Part shown: in pieces, positions 16,665 through 25,378 of the stretch | Layout of the letters: the number at the start of each line of letters is the position of its first letter | How positions within the stretch are numbered: the stretch's first letter is position 1 | Assembly: GCA_020060385.1 (NCBI GenBank) | Contig: JAGVAH010000066.1 | Coordinates: 1-38,146 of the forward strand | From: Syntrophobacterales bacterium | Lineage (GTDB): Bacteria > Desulfobacterota > Desulfobaccia > Desulfobaccales > 0-14-0-80-60-11 | Length of the DNA stretch: 38,146 bases | Direction of reading: 5' to 3' | Notes under the pieces: generated by a model | The model's database searches: none | Seen by the model: only the letters and a program-made list of their open reading frames with translations | Told to the model about the DNA's origin: nothing | Position numbers and translations under genes: made by a program

Positions 16665-17225
16665 TGTTTCTCCTGAAAGGTTGCGGCGAAAGGGGTTGAC
16701 AGGGGTTGATTAAACCCCGGAGACAGGCGAGTCTAAGATATTGATCAAAGGAGATAGTCAATATGGTTTCCCATAACAGAGTTTCTGCGGTTGGTCAATT
16801 GCCCCCGGCGCCAAAAACCGTGGCGGCGATATTTTAATAATAATTGTAATGCCCTTTCCCCCGGAAGGCAACTGCTGGGAAGTATTAATCCATCGGACCA
16901 ATAGGTTAAGGACTTAAAGGTTGTCCTGGGAGGTGGTTGCCCAGCCGATTCCCGGCGATTATCATCTTTAACCTGGACCTTCTGAATGATTACCCTGATT
17001 TTTAATAGTCAGGTAACCCCCCTCCCCAGTGATTTGCTGCTGCAACTCTTTAAAAGGAAACAGGGGGTAGCAGAGGAATGGTGCAGGGGTGGGAAAGGAA
17101 GAATGCCAATAATTTCACAGTTTTCCTTTTTAGCCAAGGTATGATTGGGGCTGCAAAAATACTTGGCCTTTCCGTTATTCATGATATATTATGCGGATAC
17201 AGCAGAGGAGCACGGAGGGAGAGAC
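16665..17225. other. Divergent control region between lon and the hopanoid genes
   Basis: No convincing gene is present. Near lon a GGGGTT-GATTA-AACCCC hairpin (16702-16718) would lie in the lon leader. Toward the hopanoid side a bulged hairpin pairs TTACCCTGA (16990-16998) with TCAGGTAA (17009-17016). A candidate shc promoter is listed separately. The AT-rich centre (about 16835-16860) is the most promoter-like part by composition, but I cannot assign clear boxes for lon. Confidence 0.5.
17163..17190 (+). promoter_or_regulatory. Candidate promoter of the squalene-hopene cyclase gene
   Basis: TTGGCC (17163-17168), a 16-bp spacer and TATATT (17185-17190) would start transcription near 17197, about 30 bp before the TTG start with the GGAGGG ribosome site. 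It lies inside the longest open frame, which argues against the upstream starts. The -35 box is imperfect. Confidence 0.35.
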
Positions 17226-19181
17226 TTGGGGGGGAAGTCCATTCCGGCGCGCCAGAGGATTGAGCCTCTGGCTGCCGTCAGTGCGGCGAGCCGGCTCCAG
17301 AAGGCAGTGGAGCGGGCCGCCGCCGCCATGATGAAACTCCAGCACCCGGAAGGCTACTGGTGGGCCGAGCTGGAATCCAACGTCACCATCACCGCCGAAT
17401 ATATCATGCTCCACCGTTTCCTGGGGCTGGACGATTCCAAGGTTCCCAGGCTGGCCGCAGATATCCTCTCCCGGCAGTTGCCCAACGGCGGCTGGTCCGT
17501 CTGGTACGGCGACGGCGGGGAACTCAGCGCCACGGTGGAAGCATACATGGCCTTGAAGATGGCGGGCCTGTCTCCTCATGACGAGCGCCTGGTGCGGGCC
17601 CGCCAGTTTATTCTGGCTAATGGAGGGCCCCTTAAGACCCGGGTCTTCACCCGAATCTTTCTGGCCCTTTTCGGCCAGGTAAGTTGGGACGGCATCCCCC
17701 TGCTGCCCGTGGAATTCGTCCTCCTGCCCCCCTGGTCGGGTCTCAGCATTTACGAGTTCTCCAGTTGGACCCGGGCCACCGTGGTGCCCCTGATGATCAT
17801 CATGGCCCACCGCCCGGTCTGCCCTTTGCCTCCGGAGCAGGGGGTGGCCGAACTTTTTGCCTCTCCTGACGAACCTTTCCAGAAGCACCGGGTGTCCTGG
17901 AAACCCCACGGCCCCCACCTGGAGAACGTCTTCGTCCTGGTGGACCGGCTGCTGAAGCTCTATTACCGCCTCCCCGTGCCCTGGCTGCGCAACCTGGCCC
18001 TGAAACGGGCGGAGAAATGGATTGTGGAGCGCCAGGAGGAGAGCGGCGATTGGGCCGGCATTCAACCGGCCATGCTCAACTCCATTCTGGCCTTGCACTG
18101 TCTGGGCTACCCCTTGGAGCACCAGGTCATGCGCCGGGGTCTCCAGGCCCTGGAGTTTTTTGAGCTTCACCACGGCGATCGCACCTGGCTCCAATCCTGC
18201 ATCTCCCCTGTCTGGGATACGGCCCTGGCGGTGCGGGCCCTGGCCGCGGCCGGCGTCTCCCCCGCACACCCCACCATGTCTCAGGCCACTTCCTGGCTCC
18301 TGTCCATGCAGATTTTCAAGCCCGGGGACTGGAGCATCAAATGCCCGGACCTGGCCCCCGGGGGCTGGGCCTTTGAGTTCGTCAACAACTGGTATCCGGA
18401 CGTGGACGACAGCTCCATGGTGCTGGTGGCCTTGAAGGAAGGATTGGCGGACCCGGAGGTCCACCAGGCCCAAATCCAGCGGGGCATCGACTGGTGTCTG
18501 GGGATGCAGTCGAAAAACGGCGGCTTCGGTTCCTTTGACAAGGACAATACCAAGGAATGGCTCAACGCCATCCCCTTCGGCGATCTGAAGGCCCTGGTGG
18601 ACCCGCCCACCGAGGATATCACCGGCCGCATCCTGGAGATGATGGGAGCCTTCGGCCACGGCCCGGAACATCCGGTCGCGGCCCGGGCATTGGAATTTAT
18701 CCGCCGCACCCAGCAGGCCGACGGCTCCTGGTGGGGCCGCTGGGGAGTCAGTTGCATCTATGGCACCTGGTCGGTGCTGGCGGGCCTGCAGGCCATCGGC
18801 GAAGACCTGCGCCAGCCTTACGTGCGCCGGGCCGTCTCCTGGCTCAAGGAGCACCAGAACCCCGACGGCGGCTGGGGCGAGTGCTGCTCCTGCTACCTGG
18901 ACAAGGAGATGGAGGGTTGCGGCCCCAGCACCGCGTCCCAGACCGGCTGGGGTTTGCTGGGTCTGATGGCCGCGGGCGAAGCCGCGTCCCCGGAAGTGAA
19001 GGCCGGGGTGGATTATCTCCTCAAGACCCAAACCCTCCAGGGCCGCTGGGAGGAGCCTTATTACACAGGCACCGGCTTCCCCGGCCACTTCATGATCCGC
19101 TACCACCTCTACCGGGACTGCTTCCCCCTGCAGGCCCTGGGACAATATCTGCAGACCCTGGCCAACCAGGAGAATGGCTAA
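17226..19181 (+). CDS. shc: Squalene-hopene cyclase
   Basis: This enzyme cyclises squalene to hopene/hopanol at the inner membrane, the first committed step of hopanoid synthesis. From the TTG at 17226 it is 651 residues, the usual family length. The catalytic acid motif is DVDDSS at about residues 392-397 (DVDDTA in the best-known enzyme). Multiple QW repeats are visible (QLPNGGWSVWYGDGG, QSKNGGFGSF, QQADGSWWGRWG, QNPDGGWGECC, LQGRWEEPYYTGTGFPG). TTG 17226 is chosen for its GGAGGG ribosome site at good spacing; in-frame alternatives are TTG 17145 and ATG 17181, both without one. The 3' end overlaps hpnA by 8 bp, so the two are coupled. Ser replacing Thr in DVDDT is conservative. Confidence 0.95.
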   Translation: MGGKSIPARQRIEPLAAVSAASRLQKAVERAAAAMMKLQHPEGYWWAELESNVTITAEYIMLHRFLGLDDSKVPRLAADILSRQLPNGGWSVWYGDGGELSATVEAYMALKMAGLSPHDERLVRARQFILANGGPLKTRVFTRIFLALFGQVSWDGIPLLPVEFVLLPPWSGLSIYEFSSWTRATVVPLMIIMAHRPVCPLPPEQGVAELFASPDEPFQKHRVSWKPHGPHLENVFVLVDRLLKLYYRLPVPWLRNLALKRAEKWIVERQEESGDWAGIQPAMLNSILALHCLGYPLEHQVMRRGLQALEFFELHHGDRTWLQSCISPVWDTALAVRALAAAGVSPAHPTMSQATSWLLSMQIFKPGDWSIKCPDLAPGGWAFEFVNNWYPDVDDSSMVLVALKEGLADPEVHQAQIQRGIDWCLGMQSKNGGFGSFDKDNTKEWLNAIPFGDLKALVDPPTEDITGRILEMMGAFGHGPEHPVAARALEFIRRTQQADGSWWGRWGVSCIYGTWSVLAGLQAIGEDLRQPYVRRAVSWLKEHQNPDGGWGECCSCYLDKEMEGCGPSTASQTGWGLLGLMAAGEAASPEVKAGVDYLLKTQTLQGRWEEPYYTGTGFPGHFMIRYHLYRDCFPLQALGQYLQTLANQENG

Positions 19182-20160
19182 GACTTTAGTAACCGGCGGC
19201 ACCGGCTTTGTGGGCCGGGCGGTGGTGACTGAACTGCTGGCCGCGGGCCGGGAGGTGCGGGTCCTGGCCCGCAACCCCGAACATCCGGCCCTGGCGGGGC
19301 TGGCCGTGGAAGTCGCAGAGGGGGATCTGCGGGATCCCGCCTCCCTGGAACAAGCTCTTAAGGGCTGTTCCCACCTCTTCCACGTGGCCGCGGACTACCG
19401 CCTCTGGGTGCCGGACCCGGAAGTGATGTACGCCATCAACGTGGAGGGAACCCGCCAGCTCCTCACCGCCGCGGCCATGGGTGGGCTGAAGCGGGTCGTT
19501 TATACCAGCACCGTGGGCGCTTTGGGCAATCCCGGGGATGGCACACCCGGCACCGAAGAGACCCCGGTGAGCCTCAAAGAGATGGTGGGGCATTACAAAC
19601 GCTCCAAGTTCCTGGCGGAGCAGACGGCCCTGGATTTCGCCCGAAAAGGCCTGCCCCTGGTGGTGGTCAATCCCAGCACCCCGGTGGGGCCCTGGGACTG
19701 GCGGCCCACGCCCACCGGGCAGATGCTGGTGGATTTTTTAAAGGGCCGCATGCCCGCGTATCTGGAGACCGGCCTCAACCTGGTGCATGTCCAGGACGTG
19801 GCCCGGGGGCATTTGCTGGCGGAGGCAAAGGGGAGGGTAGGGGAGAAGTACATCCTGGGCCATGAAAACCTGAGTCTCTCCCGCATCTTCCAGATGCTGG
19901 GGGAGATCGCCGGTCTGCCGGCCCCCAAGGTGAAACTCCCCTACTGGCCGGTGCTGGGCCTGGCCTATGTCAACGAATTTTGGGCCAGATATCTCAGCCG
20001 GGGCGCCCCCCGGATGTCGGTGACCGCGGTGCGGATGGCGAAAAAATTCATGTACTTTGACCATACAAAAGCAGTAAAATATCTGGGATGGACCCCGACT
20101 CCGGTGCGCCGGGCCCTGGAAGAGGCGGTGGAGTGGTTTAGGGAGCATAACTATATTTGA
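19174..20160 (+). CDS. hpnA: Hopanoid-associated sugar epimerase HpnA
   Basis: HpnA is an extended short-chain dehydrogenase/reductase associated with hopanoid gene clusters and thought to act on the sugar part of extended hopanoids; its exact reaction is not settled. The 328-residue protein has an NAD(P)-binding GGTGFVG motif at about 8-14 and the catalytic YKRSK (YxxxK) after the STVGALG strand. NPSTPVGPWDWRPTPTG, MYFDHTKAVKYLGWTPT and EEAVEWF are features I recognise from HpnA sequences. The ATG lies inside the end of the cyclase gene with AGGAG just upstream. The neighbours shc and hpnH support the assignment. Confidence 0.93.
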   Translation: MAKTLVTGGTGFVGRAVVTELLAAGREVRVLARNPEHPALAGLAVEVAEGDLRDPASLEQALKGCSHLFHVAADYRLWVPDPEVMYAINVEGTRQLLTAAAMGGLKRVVYTSTVGALGNPGDGTPGTEETPVSLKEMVGHYKRSKFLAEQTALDFARKGLPLVVVNPSTPVGPWDWRPTPTGQMLVDFLKGRMPAYLETGLNLVHVQDVARGHLLAEAKGRVGEKYILGHENLSLSRIFQMLGEIAGLPAPKVKLPYWPVLGLAYVNEFWARYLSRGAPRMSVTAVRMAKKFMYFDHTKAVKYLGWTPTPVRRALEEAVEWFREHNYI

Positions 20161-20249
20161 TAGAGGCATGGCGTTTTCTTACAAAAGAAGAATAAGGTTA
20201 TTGATTACGGTTTGACTGCAAACAGAAAATTGCCATCCAGGAGAAAAAC

Positions 20250-21248
20250 TTGCGCTTCCCTCTCAGTCTCAGCCTGGATCTGTCCCGCTACCTGCTGAAA
20301 AAACGCTGGCAGGGCGAAGAGCGGTTCCCCATGGTCCTGATGCTGGAGCCCACCCATCAGTGCAATCTCGCCTGCTCGGGGTGCGGCCGCATCCAGGAGT
20401 ACCGGGATACCCTGGGGGAGTCCATGACCATAGAAGAATGCCTGGACTCGGTCACCGAGTGCGGCGCGCCGGTGGTCACCCTCACCGGGGGGGAGCCCCT
20501 GATCTATCCGCCCATCTTTGAGTTGGTCCAGGAGCTGGCGCACCGGCAGAAGCATCTTTATCTGTGCACCAACGCCATCTTATTGGAAAAGTCCCTGGAC
20601 CGGCTGCCGGTTACCCCCCGGCTCACCCTGAGCATCCATCTGGACGGCCTGGCGCCCCTCCATGACCGGATCCTGGGACGGGCGGGTTTGTTCGATACGG
20701 CCATCAAGGCCATCAAAGAAGCCAAGACCAGAGGGTTCCGGGTCTGCACCAATACCACCATTTACAAAGAGACCGACATCAAGGAGATCGAGATTCTCTT
20801 TGCTTATTTAACCCAAATCGGTATTGACGGCCTGCTGGTCTCCCCGGCGTACAGTTTTGATACGGTTGATGCCGAGATGTTTTTGAGCCGGGAGGAAATC
20901 CAGGAGAAATTTACCCGGCTCACCGGCAATGGTCTGCAATTCCGTTATTTCAGCACCCCCCTGTATCTGGGTTTTCTCCGGGGGGAACGGGAGTATGAAT
21001 GCACCCCTTGGGCCAATCCCACCCGCAATCCCCGGGGCTGGAGATCTCCCTGCTACCAGATTTTGGACGGCCACTATCCCACCTTCCGGGAATTGATGGA
21101 ATTGACGCCCTGGGAGAATTATGGAGTAGGGCGGGATCCCCGCTGCGCCCAGTGCATGATGCATTCGGGATATGAACCTTCCGTGGTGCGGCAGGCAAGT
21201 CAGCGGGCGAAAGATATCTGGCAATTGCTGCGCTGGAATCTGACCTGA
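20250..21248 (+). CDS. hpnH: Adenosyl-hopene transferase HpnH (radical SAM)
   Basis: HpnH is a radical SAM enzyme that adds the adenosyl group to hopene (diploptene), giving adenosylhopane, the gateway to C35 hopanoids. The 332 residues start at a TTG with an AGGAG ribosome site. The [4Fe-4S] motif Cx3Cx2C is C38, C42, C45 (QCNLACSGCG), followed by the SAM-binding GGEP (TLTGGEPLIYP). The C-terminal part has further conserved Cys and the HpnH-typical ECTPWANPTRNPRGWRSPCY and a CAQCMMHSGYEP motif. It follows hpnA after 89 bp. With shc and hpnA this gives the path squalene, hopene, adenosylhopane, extended hopanoid. Confidence 0.96.
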   Translation: MRFPLSLSLDLSRYLLKKRWQGEERFPMVLMLEPTHQCNLACSGCGRIQEYRDTLGESMTIEECLDSVTECGAPVVTLTGGEPLIYPPIFELVQELAHRQKHLYLCTNAILLEKSLDRLPVTPRLTLSIHLDGLAPLHDRILGRAGLFDTAIKAIKEAKTRGFRVCTNTTIYKETDIKEIEILFAYLTQIGIDGLLVSPAYSFDTVDAEMFLSREEIQEKFTRLTGNGLQFRYFSTPLYLGFLRGEREYECTPWANPTRNPRGWRSPCYQILDGHYPTFRELMELTPWENYGVGRDPRCAQCMMHSGYEPSVVRQASQRAKDIWQLLRWNLT

Positions 21249-21299
21249 GCCGGTTAAGAGGCGCGCCGGGGTGACCCTGCCTTCTCCTCTAAAATCCCG

Positions 21300-22973
21300 A
21301 TGAAACGCTCATCATTATTTGCCCTCTGGTCCGGGTTTTTTCTCCTCCTCCTGGCCCTGGCCGTTTACCTGCCGCCCCTGTTCCGGGTGCCCCTGATCCG
21401 GGCGGAGGCCATGTATGCCCTGATTCCCAAGGAGATGCTGGCCTCGGGCCATTGGCTCCTGGCCACCTTGAACGGCGTTCCCTATCTGGATAAACCTCCC
21501 CTCCTATATTGGCTCACCATCCTGTCCTATAAGATTTTTGGGGTGTCCGCGGCCGCGGCCCGGGTGCCCACCCTGCTTTCCACCCTGGGGGAAATCTGGC
21601 TCACCTACCTGCTGGGGCGGCGGCTCATTAATCCCCGGGCCGCCTGGCTGGGCGGGTTCGTCCTCCTCAGCAGCATCGGCTTCTTCGCCCTGCATCTGCA
21701 AATACTAACGGATCACCTGATCACCCTCTTTCTGCTGGCGTCCCTCTATTTTGTGGTGCGCTGGCAGGAAGAACCGCACTGGCGCTGGTCTCTGGCTTTC
21801 TATCTGGCCCTGGCCGGGGGCTTCATGAGCAAAGGCTTCATCGGCCTCGTCTTCCCCCTCTTGATCAGCGCCATTTATCTCTGGCCCCGGCACCGGGCCT
21901 CTCTGGCCCGGTTGTTTGTCAATCCCTGGGGCCCGGCCTTGTTGGCCGTGGTGGTGGTGCCCTGGTTTGTGGCCGTGGAACAGGCCCATCCGGGTTTCTT
22001 GAGCCATCAGATCATTAATGAACAGATCATGCGCTTCCTGGGGAAGCGCCAGCCTCCGGATATCACACCTTTTCCGGTCGTCCAGTTCTGGATTTTTTTC
22101 GCCATCTGGCTGATGCCCTGGACCCTGATGCTGCCGGAGGCCCTGTACCGCTTCTGGCGGGAGACCGGCCCCCGGGTCCCGGGTCTGGAAAAGGCCCGTC
22201 TTCTCCTGATCTGGGCCGGGGTGGTCATGGTCTTTTTCACCCTGTCTTCGAGCCGCATCGAGTACTATTCGCTGCCCGCCTTGCCGCCCCTGGCCCTGGT
22301 CCTGGGTTGGCGGCTGGACCGCTCCCTGGCCCAGCCCCGGGATCGCAGCCTGCGCTGGCCTTTGTTGGCGACCGGGCTGCTGGGCCTGGGCGTCCTGTTT
22401 CTCCTGCCGCACCTGGAGCGGATTTGTGGGGACAACCGCCGGGAATTTATCGGCATGTTCCAATTGATCCAACCCCTGGCCCGGCAGTTCACTTATTGGC
22501 TGCCGGGGCTGGCCTTTTTGGGGTTCCTGGCCTGCTGGTGGCGGCCCCGGGCCGGAGTCGCCTGCATGGGGGCCCTGGCCTTGATGATCAGCTACTTTAC
22601 CTTGCAGACCCTGTTGCTCCTTTCCCCCCATTTAAGCGATAAGATCCCCGGGGAATTCTTGAGACAAAGGGCCGGGCCCCAGGATCTGCTAGCCATGGAG
22701 AGCATCGAGGAATTCGAGTATGGGGCCTCCCTGGCTTACTATGCCGGCCGCCCCATCTTCATCGTGCAGCGCCAGGGGATGCCCCAATTTCCTTACCCGG
22801 TTTCACCCCGGGAGAGCAACTTGATCACACCGGCGCGTCTTCACGAACTCTGGGATGGACCCAGGCGGGTCTTTCTGCTGGTGGATGAGGTCACGGCCCC
22901 CGACCAGCAACTGGGAAAGGCCTCTGTAGCCCTGGAGACCCCCGGTAAACGCCTGCTGGTGAACCATCCTTAA
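21300..22973 (+). CDS. ArnT-like membrane glycosyltransferase (GT39/GT83 type)
   Basis: This 557-residue polytopic inner-membrane protein is built like ArnT/PMT enzymes, which move a sugar from a polyprenyl-phosphate donor to a lipid or protein on the periplasmic side. The first loop has the family signature IRAEAMYALIPKEMLASGHWL and NGVPYLDKPPLLYWL (the acid and DKPPL motifs), followed by about 10-12 hydrophobic helices and a soluble C-terminal part from about residue 450. It starts 51 bp after hpnH, so it could glycosylate a hopanoid or lipid A; this is inferred from position only. No strong ribosome site precedes the ATG at 21300. Confidence 0.9.
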   Translation: MKRSSLFALWSGFFLLLLALAVYLPPLFRVPLIRAEAMYALIPKEMLASGHWLLATLNGVPYLDKPPLLYWLTILSYKIFGVSAAAARVPTLLSTLGEIWLTYLLGRRLINPRAAWLGGFVLLSSIGFFALHLQILTDHLITLFLLASLYFVVRWQEEPHWRWSLAFYLALAGGFMSKGFIGLVFPLLISAIYLWPRHRASLARLFVNPWGPALLAVVVVPWFVAVEQAHPGFLSHQIINEQIMRFLGKRQPPDITPFPVVQFWIFFAIWLMPWTLMLPEALYRFWRETGPRVPGLEKARLLLIWAGVVMVFFTLSSSRIEYYSLPALPPLALVLGWRLDRSLAQPRDRSLRWPLLATGLLGLGVLFLLPHLERICGDNRREFIGMFQLIQPLARQFTYWLPGLAFLGFLACWWRPRAGVACMGALALMISYFTLQTLLLLSPHLSDKIPGEFLRQRAGPQDLLAMESIEEFEYGASLAYYAGRPIFIVQRQGMPQFPYPVSPRESNLITPARLHELWDGPRRVFLLVDEVTAPDQQLGKASVALETPGKRLLVNHP

Positions 22974-23066
22974 CAAAGTTTTGGAGATGTCTTGCCCTTG
23001 CCGGGGAAATTCTCTACCATAACACCATATGGTTGCGCGTAGGCGTCTGGTTCCCGGGGCCGCGAC

Positions 23067-23756
23067 ATGATTCCCCTGCGGGACAACATCCCCTCTCGCA
23101 GGCGGCCCGCGGTGACCTACGCCATTATCGGCGTCAACTGTCTGATCTTTTGGCTGGAGCTGTCTTCAGGTCCCCGCCTGCCGGAAGTCGTAAAGACCTT
23201 CGGGTTTGTACCGGGGCGATTTCTGGCCCTCCTGGGGCATGGCTCCCTGGCCTTGGCGATAATCCCGGTGTTCACCTCCATGTTCATGCATGCGGGCTGG
23301 CTGCACCTCATCGGCAATATGTGGACCCTCTTCATCTTCGGGAACAACGTGGAGGACATCCTGGGCCGGGGGCCATACCTGCTTTTTTATCTGCTCTGCG
23401 GTTTGGTCTCCATATTGGTCTTTCTCCTGTTCTCCCCGGGGTCGGCCACTCCCCTGGTGGGGGCCAGCGGGGCCATAGCCGGGGTGATGGGGGCTTACTT
23501 CAGCCTGTTCCCCGGGGCCCGGGTCCTCACCCTGGTGCCCATTTTTATTGTTTTTACAATAATCGAGTTGCCGGCCTATATCTTTTTGGGTTTCTGGTTC
23601 GTTTTGCAGTTTTTCCATGGTTTCAGCATCGTGGGGCATACCGCCGAGGGGGGCGTGGCCTGGTGGGCCCATGTGGGCGGATTCCTGGCCGGGGTGGGCC
23701 TGGTGCGTCTCTTTGCCCCGGGGCGGGCCCGGAATCCCTTAAGATGGCGCAGTTAG
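23067..23756 (+). CDS. Rhomboid-family intramembrane serine protease
   Basis: Rhomboids cut transmembrane substrates within the membrane. The 229 residues carry the catalytic dyad Ser134 (VGASGAIAGVMGAYF) and His202 (WWAHVGGFLAG), plus the helper Asn84 in HLIGNMWTLFIFG and the upstream F-T-S-M-F-M-H-A-G-W motif of the L1 loop. Six or seven helices are predicted, starting at about 17. The ATG at 23067 is preceded by no strong ribosome site. It is followed after 38 bp by an exported TPR protein, a possible partner or substrate. Confidence 0.95.
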   Translation: MIPLRDNIPSRRRPAVTYAIIGVNCLIFWLELSSGPRLPEVVKTFGFVPGRFLALLGHGSLALAIIPVFTSMFMHAGWLHLIGNMWTLFIFGNNVEDILGRGPYLLFYLLCGLVSILVFLLFSPGSATPLVGASGAIAGVMGAYFSLFPGARVLTLVPIFIVFTIIELPAYIFLGFWFVLQFFHGFSIVGHTAEGGVAWWAHVGGFLAGVGLVRLFAPGRARNPLRWRS

Positions 23757-23794
23757 ACAGGGGAAAGAGCTTGATTAACCTTCTGGGAAGCACT

Positions 23795-24556
23795 ATGAAA
23801 AGGTTTTTTACCATTGCCGCCATCTTGGTCTGGGTGTGCCCGACTCCTGTTGCCTGGAGCGTCCAGAGCGAAGAGGAGCCAATGACCCTCAAACAAAACG
23901 TCAATGTCCAGGCGAGCGCCAGTTTTAACCGGGGTTTGCGCCTGGAAAAGGAGGGGAAGTGGCAGGAAGCCATCCTGGCCTTTCAGGAGGCCCTGCGCTT
24001 TGAGCCCCACTATGGAGAAGCCTGTCACCACCTGGGCCTGGCTTTTGGGCACCTGCACCAATACCCCCAGGCGGTGGAGGCCCTTAAGGAGACGGTGCGC
24101 TTGCAGCCCCGCTGGCTGGCGGCCCGGGAAAATCTAGGGGTGGCCCTGACCAAGGTGGGAAAGTGGGAAGAGGCCAGGGCCGAGTTCCAGGAAGCCGTAC
24201 GCCTGGCTCCGGGCCGGAGCGAAGGCCACTATCTCCTGGGGTTGGCTCTGGGCAAGCTGGGGCGTCACCAGGAGGCCATGGAGGCCTTCGCCCAGGCGGT
24301 GAAGCTCCAGCCCAACTTCGTCAAGGCCCATAACAACCTGGGCATGGCTTATATCAAGTTGGACCGCTGGCAGGACGCGGCCCGGGAATTCAAGAAGACC
24401 ATCAGTCTGAAACCAGATGACGCGGAGGCCCACTATGGGCTCTGCGCCTATTATATCAAGATGGGAAACCAGGCGGCTGCGGCCAAGGAGTACAAAACAC
24501 TCCAGCGCCTGGACCCGAAGATGGCGAAAAAAATAGCGGACCTTCTCCAAAAATAA
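23795..24556 (+). CDS. Exported tetratricopeptide-repeat protein
   Basis: From ATG 23795 the 253-residue protein begins with a signal peptide (MKRFFTIAAILVWVCPTPVAWS); the longer open frame upstream is a shadow of the rhomboid gene. The mature part is almost entirely six 34-residue TPR units, from ASFNRGLRLEKEGKWQEAIL to AEAHYGLCAYYIKMGNQAAA, with the usual small residues and P at unit ends. TPR arrays bind other proteins, so this is likely a periplasmic scaffold. Function is otherwise unknown. The Cys at 15 is not in a normal lipobox. The next gene, 22 bp away, also carries TPRs. Confidence 0.9.
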   Translation: MKRFFTIAAILVWVCPTPVAWSVQSEEEPMTLKQNVNVQASASFNRGLRLEKEGKWQEAILAFQEALRFEPHYGEACHHLGLAFGHLHQYPQAVEALKETVRLQPRWLAARENLGVALTKVGKWEEARAEFQEAVRLAPGRSEGHYLLGLALGKLGRHQEAMEAFAQAVKLQPNFVKAHNNLGMAYIKLDRWQDAAREFKKTISLKPDDAEAHYGLCAYYIKMGNQAAAAKEYKTLQRLDPKMAKKIADLLQK

Positions 24557-24578
24557 TCTCAGGGGAGCGGTCGGGCCG

Positions 24579-25376
24579 ATGCAGGATTTCCAGCGGTATT
24601 GCCAAATTTTGGGAGTAGAGGTGGGCGCTTCCCGGCCGGAAGTAAAACAGGCCTACCGGGATCTGGTGCATGTCTGGCACCCGGACCGCTTTGCCCAAAA
24701 TCCCCGGTTGCAGGCGAAGGCGGAAGCGATGCTCAAGGAGATCAACGCGGCTTACGAACAGGTGATGGCCGACTCAAAACCGGCGGCAGCCGCGGCCAAG
24801 GGCAAGAAGCAGCCGCCTCCTTCCCCTCCCGAGCCGCCCCCGGGCCGGTACCGCGGCGCCCGGTCCCGCCCCCGGCAAAATCTGCGGCAGACTATCCTGG
24901 CCCTGAAAAAGGCAGTCCGCCAGAACCCGGAGGATGCCATGGCCCATTATCATCTGGGTATGGCCTATCTCCATATGAACAGAAACGGGGAGGCCCTGGA
25001 GACCTTCCAGAAGGCGGTCAGCCTGGCCCCGGACCTGGCTCCGGCCCATGCGGGCCGGGGCGTGGCCTGCAGCCGTCTGGGGAAAAACCTGCAGGCCTTG
25101 TCGGCCTTCCGGCGGACCTTGTTGCTGAACCCGGAGGACGCCCTGGCGCATTTGAACCTGGGCATCACCTACCGGCGGCTGGGCCGCCATCACCAGGGCC
25201 GGCAGGCGATTATCGAGGCCATCCGCCTGGAGCCGGACTCCCCGGAAGCCCATTATGAACTGGGTCTGGCCAACCTTTCCCTCTTTGACCGGGCCTCAGC
25301 CCTGGAGGAGTATAAGATTCTTCTGAAACTGAACCAGAAACTGGCCTATAAGCTGTTTGGCTGCATTTATAAATAA
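24579..25376 (+). CDS. J-domain protein with C-terminal TPR repeats
   Basis: This 265-residue cytosolic protein starts with a J domain (about 5-65: YCQILGVEVGASRPEVKQAY...HVWHPDRF), with the HPD motif at 34-36 that stimulates DnaK ATPase. A Pro/Arg-rich linker (about 66-100) leads to about four TPR units (AMAHYHLGMAYLHMNRNGEAL, APAHAGRGVACSRLGKNLQAL, ALAHLNLGITYRRLGRHHQGR, PEAHYELGLANLSLFDRASAL). It may recruit DnaK to a client recognised by the TPRs. The Gly/Phe and zinc-finger regions of housekeeping DnaJ are missing. It ends 2 bp before the next gene. Confidence 0.92.
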   Translation: MQDFQRYCQILGVEVGASRPEVKQAYRDLVHVWHPDRFAQNPRLQAKAEAMLKEINAAYEQVMADSKPAAAAAKGKKQPPPSPPEPPPGRYRGARSRPRQNLRQTILALKKAVRQNPEDAMAHYHLGMAYLHMNRNGEALETFQKAVSLAPDLAPAHAGRGVACSRLGKNLQALSAFRRTLLLNPEDALAHLNLGITYRRLGRHHQGRQAIIEAIRLEPDSPEAHYELGLANLSLFDRASALEEYKILLKLNQKLAYKLFGCIYK

Positions 25377-25378
25377 GC

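Noticed and set aside
16665-17225. CIRCE/HrcA site upstream of lon
   Set aside because: The TTAGCACTC-N9-GAGTGCTAA pattern is absent.
17175-19274. 699-residue minus-strand frame opposite the hopene cyclase
   Set aside because: Antisense shadow caused by high GC3; the plus strand has all cyclase motifs.
23033-23794. Upstream part of the 507-residue frame before the TPR protein
   Set aside because: It overlaps the rhomboid gene out of frame; the real protein begins at 23795 with a signal peptide.
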